A DNA stretch of 64,000 bases, from the NCBI GenBank assembly GCA_030998225.1, contig JAPYXD010000555.1:7874001-7938000 (forward strand), given 5' to 3'. Both the position numbers and the translations under genes were made by a program. The DNA is from Diplolepis rosae. Taxonomy: Eukaryota > Arthropoda > Insecta > Hymenoptera > Diplolepididae. The notes beneath the pieces were generated by a model. That model was not told where the DNA came from. It searched no databases and worked only from the letters and a program-made list of their open reading frames with translations. This document shows positions 43,801 to 55,800 of this stretch, piece by piece. The first letter of the stretch is position 1. Each line of letters opens with the position of its first letter.

Positions 43801-46800
43801 GATTCCGACTTCACTCGCTCAAGTCGAAAATCTCCTTTTATTTTTTTTCGAAACGAGAACGAGTTCCTCGTGCGGAAACTACGCGAGTGTTACGCGTTGC
43901 TTCGAATTTAACGAGTGACATTATTAAGTGATTTGTCATATTCGAATTGTTAGTTGTTGGAGTGACATTATTATATACGTTATTAAGTGATTTGTCATAT
44001 TCAAATTGTTAGTTTGTTGGAGTGACATTATTATATACGAGTTTCGTTTGTTACTGTTATTTAACTGAGCTTTTCAATCACAACTGCACTGTTAATAAAT
44101 TTAATAAAGTTAATAAGAACATTATTACTTTGAATTCACCGGTCTACTCCACAACCTCCAGGGTTGCTGTTTCAACAGCGAAAACGCAGCGACGATCCCA
44201 CCATTTTAACTTCTCAAAGGTTATCATCCCTGCCTGGGACGTGACATTTTAATGGTTTTTTTTTTTCGACTTGAGCGAGTGAAGTCGGAATCTAATCTGT
44301 TTTCTCCCGAGATAGGGATTCAGCACGCTCCCAGTTGCAAGATGCATTCGAGTCCCAAAACCCACCCTCACGCCTTCCCTTAGCCAATTGCAGTAGTGGA
44401 GGCGTGAGGAAAGCGCGCGCAATTTTCGGGAATGCATATGTTTCGTTACCTATCTCTACCCCTGGAGTTTCGAAAGTTTCAACATGTGGCCTTCTCGACT
44501 GTTCGGCCCTTGCGAAACGGCATAAATCATATTTTTTGTATCACCTTCCTCTCTTTCTCTAGACATGTTGCTATGTAATTCGATTCTCGCTGGAGTCCTG
44601 GTGAGTCTCAGAAATTCAAAGCCAGGGTCCGGTTTACCCTTCAGTTTGTTTATATGAATTTAAGTGGACGACCAAAGTTTGTCCCTTCTCGAAATTTATA
44701 ACTTTCCAGAAATTGTAAGGAATTAATTTACTGCAACTAGCCTAAGTTTTCTTGAACATAAAAGAGAGGAAGAGCTTTGTTAAGTTTAATTTATAAGTTT
44801 TCAAGGGTCGTTTCGTTAGAAGGCTCGTAAAAGTCAAAAAGGTTTATACTTTCCAGATTTCGTGAGAACTCTTTTAAACATATTGTCACGTCCCGCGACT
44901 CTACCGCCACAAGTAACAAGCAGATTAAGAAACCAATAAAGGGATCAAGACAGCATTACAGCGAGTGTGATTTTATCGACGCAAGTTATAGACAAATCTA
45001 CAGATCCATAGGATGATCAATATGAAATTACCATGTGTCGTTATAATACCCACACATGATAACAAATCGACTGACCCAGAGAGAAAGTGAATGAAGCCCT
45101 ACAATACCAACACACTACCGTCACAACATGCGACTTGTAATAGCATGTGACTTGTAATAACATGCGACTGGTCATAGCATGTTACTCGTCATACTTGACC
45201 TTTCAAAGTTCTATAAAAAGCGAAAGTTCCAAGAGAAGCCAGTCCAGTACCATCATCTCTACACCGCGAGTTCAGTTAGTTAGTCAACGTTCGATTTCTA
45301 CAATGTGACCAACGCGAGTCCAGTCCAGTGCCATCGAATCTATACCGCGAGTGCAATCCAGTCAGTCCAGCTTCTCCAGATTTCTACCGCTACTCAACCC
45401 GAATTCTAACTCGGCGCTGAGTTCAACGACATTAGAAAGTGAAGGGGAATCGCCTTCCAAATTCTCTCGAAACTGGGATCGAAGAATCAACTAGATCAAC
45501 TGTCTAGATTACGAATCTACTATACAACTGCAACTACCTGAAGATTACAAGTTACACTCAACTGACCACATTCGCTTACTGGACTCAATTGATCATCAAT
45601 CAATTCAACTCAGGATAACTAAAAGGGTATTTCTAATTTTGATTCTATTTTACATTTCCATGGTGCTTACCTGATATAATTTCAATTGTCAATAAATATA
45701 TTTTATATACCTAACCCTTCTCCATCACTGACTATTCCTCATCCCTTAGAGAGGATCCTTCTGATCCTGACATAAAACGAGGAGATCTTTTAAAAGAGAA
45801 ATGTTACGTTTCTGACGTAACATACCCAATCTCTTTTTTTTGTGCATCAGCCGGGAAATCACAGTCAGTGAATGGGATATCGAAATTTTAAAATTAATAG
45901 GAATCAAACATTAATAAATTACAATTACAATTTATATGATTTTACACACATATTGGTTAAAATAAAATAAATTTGATAAAATCACGAAAGGACTTGACCT
46001 TGAGGCTAACTTGAGTGATTAAATAATCATTTTATTTTATTTGAAATTTTATACACATATCTTGTTAAAATAAAATAATTTTATCAAATCACAAAGGGAT
46101 CTGACCTTGAGGCTAACCTAAGTGATTAAATAATTATTTTATTTGAAATATTATTTTATTTCCTGATTTCTTGTTATTTTGTACAAACTGTGTTAAAATA
46201 GAATAAATTCTGTTGAGTCACGCAGGGATTTGACCTTGAGGCTAACCTAAGTGATCAAAAGACTAATTTTATTTGAAATTTTATTATCGGAATTTCTGAA
46301 AGTGCAGAGATTACATAGGATTTTGTGCTTGAGTCATGCCTGTCTAATCTCGTACTTCTTTAATTCTAAATTGTTGACTAAGTTTTAATTCGAGTTAAAA
46401 CGAGAAAAAGCAGCACAAGAGACTATAAGTCCTTTTTAGATTCGTTGAACGGTCACCATTTGATGACGATCAATTGGGTAAGGCAAAATTCAAGTGCTCA
46501 TACAGTATCGTTTGAAACTTTTATTTTAACTCTGTTAAATAACAGAATATTTTTAATTGCAAAAGATTGACCAAGATGTTGTGCTTGAGTCAGGCTTGTC
46601 TAATCTTGCATTTATTAAATTCTGTATAATTTATAATTTTGTTTATGTGTGTATAATAAAAAAATATAATAAAAATTTTTTCTTGTGAGTGTAACAATTA
46701 TTTAAAACCCATTTATGACCTATACCATTCGACAATTATATAAAATAAAATCATATAAAGTATCCCAGGTAAGACAAGGAACAAAATTAGTTTCAATAAG

Positions 46801-49800
46801 AATAAATTTGAAACAAAAATTCTAAATAAATATTTTTTCTGTAAGCACATGGAAATTGGTAGAATTAAGGCATATTATTTTAAGAATTTTGATTGATGAT
46901 TATAAATTTACCTGACTCGGAACATTGAGACAATTCATATTTTCTAATAACAAATTATTAATCACATTTATTGATTACAAAAATATTTTAAAACGAAAGA
47001 TATTTGAAAAAAATTTTCTGTTGATCCAAATTAATATTTATGTATTGCAATTTTAAAAGTGTCTCCATGTACGTATCAGTAAATTTTATTGTATAATAAC
47101 CTATGTCGGGACCCAATCCCAGTGAATTAGGGAAATCACAAATTCAAGAAAATCCTATTACGCGCAGTCAAGTTAAGAAAAATACTGAACTTGCAAAAAT
47201 TGTGGCACAAAATCAAACTGGTCCCCTTAAACCAAAAAGAACAGTTACTGTAAAGGAAAAGGAAACTAAAGATAATTTTGAAAATATTTCTAACAAGGAT
47301 AAAACAAATATCAGTTTGCAATTAGATAATATTTCTTTAGAGAAAACCTTAACGTTTGAACAATTCGAAACTGCCGGAACAAGCAATTTATCTCATTCGA
47401 ATAATTGGCTTAATTCAAATTCAAAAACTAATTCAAGTATTATTTGTGGATCAATTGATCAGGACGAAACATTAAAAAACGAAACTACTTATATTGACAA
47501 CGAAGATATAAGTTTACTTAGTTCAACGATAATTCCCAAAAACACAGTCGAAGAAAGAACTAAAATAAATTTATCAGAAAATTCTCTTAAACGCCAAACA
47601 GTTTTAAGTAATAACGATAGCGACGATAATAGTACCGACAGCGAACAAATGGAACAAATTGTTCACAAAAATCCTGTAGAAAACGTTAATCCAATTAGAA
47701 ACAACGAAATGGTCCTACCTAATAATCAACAAGTATCCTTACGCGACGCGTTAGAAGTAGTACCCTTATTTGATGGAAGTAACATTCCATTATCACATTT
47801 CATTGAAGGATGTTATGAGGCAAAGGCAATGCTGCCAACACCAGCAGCTCAAGAAAATCTAGGACGATTATTGAGAAGTAAATTATCAGGAGAAGCGAGA
47901 AAATGTATCTTTGGATCGACTTATAATAATATGGAGGAACTAATTGAGAAACTTAAAAGAGTATACGCCCCAGCAAAAAGTGTGTATCAGTTACAAGGAG
48001 AATTAGGGAATACCTATATGTGGGAAAAAGAGAACGTACTTTCCTATGCAGCCAGAATTAAGGAGATTGCTGACAGAATCGAAGACGCTCATAGACTCAA
48101 CAACAATGGACAAGTAGATAATACCTTCAAACAGAATCTTCAAAAAGACGTTATTCAATGCTTTATTCGTGGTCTGCGTCCCGAATTAGAAATTCGAGTG
48201 AAAACAAAGGAAACATTTAAAGAAGTTTTCAATGACACAATCAACGTAGAAAGAGACTTGGCAGCATCATCCGCACTACGCAGAAATAAAAATTCAGATT
48301 ATTTAAAAATGGATGATTCTATAAATAATAGAAATAATAAAACAACTCGGTTCAATGTTGCACGAGATAACAACATAAATTGTATAATATGTAAAAAACC
48401 AGGTCATGTTGCTGAAAATTGTTATCATTTAACCAAAGCACAAGAAGCAGTATCTAGAAAACAAAGTCCTAATTTTTTTATGCAAAATCAACAGCCTAGT
48501 AATAATCACCAACGACGAGAAAATATTTACAATAATTCTGCAAGAAATAATTACCGGAATAACCACTTTTTAGGAAACAGAAATAACAATTTTGATAATA
48601 ATAACTATCCGAATAACAATTTTTCAAGGAACAGGAACAACAATTACAATAACTTTTCAAGTAACAGAAATAATTATCCTAACAGCAATAGATTCCACAA
48701 TTACAATAATAATAATTTTTCGAGAAACAGAAATAATGATAATAGACAAGAAAATTTAGATCACAACAGGTATGCAAATCACAGACAATTTTTAAATCAA
48801 AATAGCCAACGAGAAATACGAAATCAGCAATTAAGTAGACCAAATCAAAATTATCCACAAAAATCAGAAGTTATATGCAACTATTGTAAAAAACCAGGAC
48901 ATGTTATAACAAATTGTAACGTTAGATTAAATAAACAACAATCGCAAAATTCGGAAAACTCAAACGCTCTCCCCAGTACGGATGCACTGAGGAAAAAGTA
49001 AGGCAAGAACCAGAAGCATCCACTTCTAACGATCAACCGGCTATAAAGATAAGCGTTTCCAAACCAAGTATAATTCCATCGATAATGATATGCGCAGAAG
49101 GCCTTCAAAGCCCTGCTCGCATGATGATAGATACCGGTGCTGGTCGAAATTTGATGAAACAAAATTTCGTAAATCCTAATTTTCCAATAAATGAAAAAAT
49201 AGTGTTAAAACTTACAGGAACAAATAATTTACCACTTTTTACAATGGGACAAATACAAATAAACATTCTAGGATATCCAACAATATTGAAAATAATTCCT
49301 AACGAAGTTCCAATAGATGAAGACGGAGTTCTAGGTTCAGAATTTTTTCGAGAAAATAAAGTCAATATAAATTATGTATCAAAATGTCTAGAAATACAAA
49401 ATAAATTGTATCCATTTGAATCGACACAGATATTAACAATTCCAGCTAGAACAGTAACAACATTTTATGTTCCAATTGAAAATACTGAAAAAAGCGAAGG
49501 TTACGTACCTCGGCTACATTTTGGCAAAGGAATTTATGCAGGAGACGCAATTGTAAAAAATTGCAACGGTAAAGCTTATATCGAATTTGCAAATACAAAC
49601 GAAATTTCAGTAACGATATCAATACCAGCTATTACTTTAGAAGACTTTGAAGAAAGAGATTTTCAAAATGTAACAAGTCAATCAAGCAATTTAAAAAACT
49701 TAAGTGATGACGATTTATCTAACCAAATTCTGAATAGCTTCTTAAAAACCGAAAATTTTTTCAACAATCCATGCAGATTTTTTAACATAACAGGTGAAGA

Positions 49801-52800
49801 AAGAATAGAATGCATTAAAAAACTTCTTCGTTTGGATCATTTGAATCAAGACGAATACGAACATGTAGAAAGATTAATTATTAACAGTGCAGACAGATTT
49901 CAAATCCCAGGAGAACCACTTGAAGCTACTAACGTTTTGCAACATTCAATTCCAACTACAGATGATTCTCCAATTTTTTCAAGGCAATATAGATTTCCCC
50001 CTGTTCATAAAGAAGAAATTACAAAACAAGTTGACGAATTATTAAAAAATAAAATAATAAAACCTTCACAGTCACCGTATAACACTCCAGTTTGGATTGT
50101 TCCTAAAAAACCAGATTCTAAAGGTAAAATAAAATGGCGAATGGTTCTAGACTGCAGAAAACTTAATGAAAAAACAATCGGAGATTCTTACCCACTACCT
50201 AACATAAACGATATACTCGATTCACTCGGATCTGCCAAATATTTTTCAGTATTTGATTTAGCTACTGGTTTTCACCATATAAAAATGGACCCTAAAGACT
50301 CTCATAAAACTGCATTTTCTACACCTCATGGCCATTATGAATTTGATAGAATGCCCTTTGGTTTAAAAACCGCCCCTGCAACATTTCAAAGGTTAATGGA
50401 TATTACTTTAACTGGATTAATAGGGACAGAACTCTTTGTATATCTTGACGACATAGTCATATTTGCTGATACACTAGAAGAACATGAGAAAAAATTTAAT
50501 AATTTAATACAACGTCTTCAAAAAGCAAACCTTCATTTACAACCAGACAAATGTGAATTTTTACGACCTGAGATAGGATATTTAGGTCATATAATTGATA
50601 AAAATGGAGTTCGACCGGACCCCAAAAAAATAATAGCCGTAAAAGAATTTCCAGTTCCAAAAACACAAAAGAATGTCAAACAATTTTTAGGATTAGCAGG
50701 ATATTATCGTAGATTTATCGAAGGATTTTCAAAAATTGCCAATCCTCTTAATCAACTTCTAAAAAAGGATACTCCGTTCATATGGACGATAAACAGCAAA
50801 TAGCTTTTGATATTTTAAAATCAAGATTATGTGAAGAACCACTTTTACAACGACCCGATTTTTCGCAACCCTTTGTTCTCACAACAGATGCCTCAGGATA
50901 CGCAATAGGAGGTATATTATCACAAGGTAAACTAGGCAAAGATAAGCCAATAGCATATGCTTCACGGAGTTTAAGTGACGCTGAGAAAAAATATGATACA
51001 TATGAAAAAGAAGCACTTGCAATAATATTTTGTGTCACTCATTTCCGTCCTTATTTATATGGAAGAAAATTTACCCTAGTAACTGATCATAAACCACTAG
51101 TTTGGTTTCAAAATTCTAAGGACCCTTGCTCACGAGTTTCGCGCTGGAGGTTAAAACTCGCTGAATATGATTTTGATGTAGTATACAAGGCAGGAAAAAT
51201 GAATGTCAATGCAGACGCTCTCTCAAGAAACCCTATTATTAATGAAGAAAAATCGAGAAATTTACACGAAGATGATGATGATACCTTTATGACATCTCAA
51301 GAAAAAATGAATTTTGAGAATGCTTTTATAAAAATTAATCAAGAAAATAATATCAAAAAAGGAAATACTTTGAAAAATAAATATTTTAATTCAGTATTCG
51401 CCGAAGATGATGAGAATGACTTTAGTGAAACTTCAGAAGGACCAATATTCGATGTTAATTTGAGGTTATCTGATATTTTCAATGGAATCTTAAGTGAGAA
51501 ATTACTTAACAAAATTAATAAAGATATAATTAAATATAAAAATTTATTTAAACTGCTATCTTCAAAACTTTCTGTTATAAATTATGAAAATTCGCCATGG
51601 AAAACCATGACTACTAGGGGTAAAAAGAAAAAACAAGAACAAATGAAAAATTCGTATCAGCACAAAAATCTAGAAAATTTAAATCAAAATGAAATCCAAG
51701 AAAAATTAGACGAAAATTTTTCTTCTAAACCTCTTGTGAGAAAACCTCGAGGTAGGCCAAGAAAAAATCTACTTACAAATTTAAAAATTATTCCCTCTCA
51801 AACAAAAAGAAAGAGAGGTAGACCAAGAAAACAAATATATGAAAATGAATTACCAGAAATAAATATGCAAAAAGGAAGCCCAACAAAAGTAAAATCAGAT
51901 TCCGACTCTGATCCTGATTCTGTTCCTGAATATTTGGACTATTTAAAAGAAATCCAAGCAAAAAATAAAAGAAATAAAAATGGCAAAAAGCCTAAACAAT
52001 TTATTATACCTCAAGAGGAAAAAAGCGAAAATTATTTTTCTACTTCTGAAGACGAAGTAAGTGATATGAAACCTGAAGATGAAGAGAACTCTGAAAGCTC
52101 TTGTATTGAAGAAATTTTTGAAAATGAAAATATCGAAGACACTTTTTATGAACGAAATTCTGAGATAAACAAAAATCGACAAATAAAAACCAGGGAAAAT
52201 GTTGAAAATGATAATAATTCAGAATTCGAAGAAAACCGTCCACCCCCAGAGCCCCCTCCAACCAAATCAAAATCTACCAGGCAAATTTTAATGAATAAAC
52301 ATATCGTTGAATGTCGCGATCAATTAACAATGCGAAAAGATAATTATGTATATTTTGTTACAACAAATGGAAATCCTCGAGACAACGGATCAAAAAGTCT
52401 AGAAAAACGTGGAACTTTACCAAAATTCAAAAACTTACAGAAGGGAACAGCGAAAGAAATTAAAAAAGAAACTATTATCATTTTGCTCTTCCGATTGAAG
52501 GAGAAATTCAAGACAATTTATCTGAAACCTTGATTAATATAAAATTGTCAATTTATTCATTACACGAATTATCTCAAAAATTGAATTTACGATCAATTAG
52601 TATTTCAAAGACTTCAAAAATCAACCATATAGCTTGGGAAGAAATAAAATTAATATTTGATTCAGTTTTTGCAAATTCTCTTACGAAAATAATCGTTTGT
52701 AATGGCATAACGCAATATCCAACAAAAGAACAAAGATCGCAATTAATTGAAGAAGCACACTCCTCAGCATTAGGAGGCCATAAAGGTGTCACAAAGACCT

Positions 52801-55800
52801 ATAATCGAATTCGCCAAAAATTTTTTTGGGAAAATATGAAAGTCGATATTCAAAAGTATATTCAAGGCTGTTTACAATGCCAAATAAAAAAGTTAGTTCG
52901 AGTTAAAACAAAAAATCCTATGGTTATTACCGATACACCCACTACTGCCTTCGAAAAAATATCAATGGATATTGTTGGTCCACGACCAGAAACAAAGTCT
53001 GGTAATCTGTATATTCTTACTATACAAGATAATTTTACAAAATATTCTCTGGGAATACCTCTTCCTAATCATCAAGCTGGTACAATAGCAGACGCATTCG
53101 TGAAAAAATTTATTTGCATATTTGGATCGCCAAAAGGAGTACTAACGGATCAAGGCAGAGATTTTTAAAGCAATTTATTAAAAAGATTAGCAAAACGCTT
53201 TAGAATCAAACAATTTCGTACCACAGCTTTTCACCCTCAATCCAATGGATCACTTGAACGATCACATCATGTCCTAGGTGAATATCTCAAACAATTTGTA
53301 GCAAAAAACTTAGAATGGGACGATTGGCTAGAATTAGCAATGTTCTCATATAACACAAGTGTACACGAAGCCACAAAATGTACGCCTTACGAATTAGTTT
53401 TTGGAAAATTAGCCCGTGAACCCTCTAGTGAACCTCTATCACAAAATGAAAAATTGCAAACCTATGATGATTATTTGATCAATTTTGTCACACAACTGCA
53501 TGAAATGCGAACACAAGCAAGAGAAAACCTCATAAAGGCAAAAGAAAAATCAAAAATGTACCACGATAGAAAAATAAATCCCTTGGAAATAAAGATTGGG
53601 GATAATGTATTTTTATTAAAAGGAGGAAAAATTAAAAAGCTGGATAATCAATACACAGGACCTCACGAAGTTTTAGATGTACTAGGAAAAGGAAATGTAA
53701 AAATCAACATAAAAGGAAAACCGACAGTAGTTCACGTCAATCGAATAAAAAGATCGCACATAAATATACAAAATTGATTAACTGAATTTGAATTCAAACT
53801 TAAAATAGTATAAACTTTGAATAAAACCAAAGCGTTTAGAATAACTAAACCAGGAAGTGTCTTAAACAAAAAGATACTTTGAAATTTTTTCTATTTCAGA
53901 AATTCGAGAAGCTCACTGAACCTTCAAATTGCAATGAAAAAATTTCAATAAATTTCATGTTTTTTTTTTAGAGTAAATTAAACCTCTCAAACTAAGAAGT
54001 ATTTATCAAATGCATCAAAATTTTTCAACTTTTCTCTTCTGTTCAGCACAAACTAAAAATCTAATATCATCACACAAAAATTATACCTCTAAAATTCTTA
54101 TAAATACTTTCTTTATATTTGATTCAATCATTTTTGTTTTTGTTCATTGAATATTTAAAAAACAAACTAATAACCTTTTTAGTAAGACAAATGCTAGTTT
54201 TTATTCGAATCAACATTTGATTTTATCACTTAAAGAAAAATATAGAAATATTTGCATTTTTCTTCTTTTTTGGATGAAAAAAAAGCCTTTTTCTGACAAG
54301 AATAAATAAGCACTTCATAATTGGTGCCATCATAAATATAATTTCAGTTTTGATTTTCTTCTATCAAGGGAACTTTTCTTGATTCCCATCCTATTGGAAG
54401 AACAGTTTCTACAAATATTGAGTCTGTAAATGTAAACTGTGCGATGGCATTACAAAATTGTTAATGTAAAAATTGCTTTTCCAATAGAAATTAATGTGCA
54501 ACAATAACAAATTGAATATTTACTATTCTTTATATGTTTCATGCACAAATAACTCTATTAATTTTACAAGAAAGATTAGAAAAACATTTAAAAGTACAAG
54601 AATTGTAGGAAAATCTATTACCCTGTTATTATGTAAAATTGTTTTTCTTATGATTATTTTATTCATTTAATAATACACCAATGAAATTGAAGTCCATGAA
54701 ATTAATTTTTAGAAACATGTAAAAGTAATAATAAGCAATAGCAATGCCATGTTTTGAAGAAATCAATTTTAGATTTAACCCAGTTTTTTCTCTTCAATGT
54801 ACCAAGTTACAACGTCTATTAATTCATATATGTAATCAACGATCTTAATATTATTTTTAATCTCTATTAATATTATATATGTCAATTTCTTTTATGTATA
54901 ATCAATAATTTATAAGGCTTTTTAGATTTTATTTTTACTAATGTATATATTTAACGATCGTAATTCTTGGAAATTACTCCTTAATATTTTATATCTAATC
55001 GATAAAATTTTACAATTTTTAATCTTCTTTTCATCAACAATCATCATGCTGTAAGTTTAAATAGTTATTATCAATCAAAAAAAAAAAATTGCCAAATTAC
55101 CTAATTACCACTATAAAACTTGTTATAAATTTTTAATTCGCAACAATAATTTAAAATGTTAATTCCTATGTATAAACGAAATTTTTTATGATATAAATGT
55201 TAAATCAAAAATATGTACTTGGTTGAGTAAGCACCTTGGATTTAAAATGTAATCTTCTACCGAAGTTTCGATCGCGGATCGTTAACTCCCCGCGATCGAA
55301 TTAAGGGGGGAGGTGTCACGTCCCGCGACTCTACCGCCACAAGTAACAAGCAGATTAAGAAACCAATAAAGGGATCAAGACAGCATTACAGCGAGTGTGA
55401 TTTTATCGACGCAAGTTATAGACAAATCTACAGATCCATAGGATGATCAATATGAAATTACCATGTGTCGTTATAATACCCACACATGATAACAAATCGA
55501 CTGACCCAGAGAGAAAGTGAATGAAGCCCTACAATACCAACACACTACCGTCACAACATGCGACTTGTAATAGCATGTGACTTGTAATAACATGCGACTG
55601 GTCACAGCATGTTACTCGTCATACTTGACCTTTCAAAGTTCTATAAAAAGCGAAAGTTCCAAGAGAAGCCAGTCCAGTACCATCATCTCTACACCGCGAG
55701 TTCAGTTAGTTAGTCAACGTTCGATTTCTACAATGTGACCAACGCGAGTCCAGTCCAGTGCCATCGAATCTATACCGCGAGTGCAATCCAGTCAGTCCAG

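Larger units (their letters stand above)
48990..53777 (+). pseudogene. pol: Gypsy pol polyprotein, broken at three points
   Basis: Protease, reverse transcriptase, RNase H and integrase are all present, in this order and in full, but spread over three frames. One-base losses are inferred near 50785 (between RT and RNase H) and near 52470 (before integrase), and a TAA at 53166-53168 interrupts the integrase core. With nearly identical LTRs these are recent mutations or sequencing errors. As written, the element could not make a full pol. Confidence 0.85.

Noticed and set aside
43531..44562. Matching ORFs of 60-91 residues on both arms
   Set aside because: They are the same sequence in the inverse arms of the foldback element, lack any recognisable domain and have no start context or splice support.
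53778..55313. env gene of the Gypsy element
   Set aside because: No frame longer than a few dozen codons and no envelope features.
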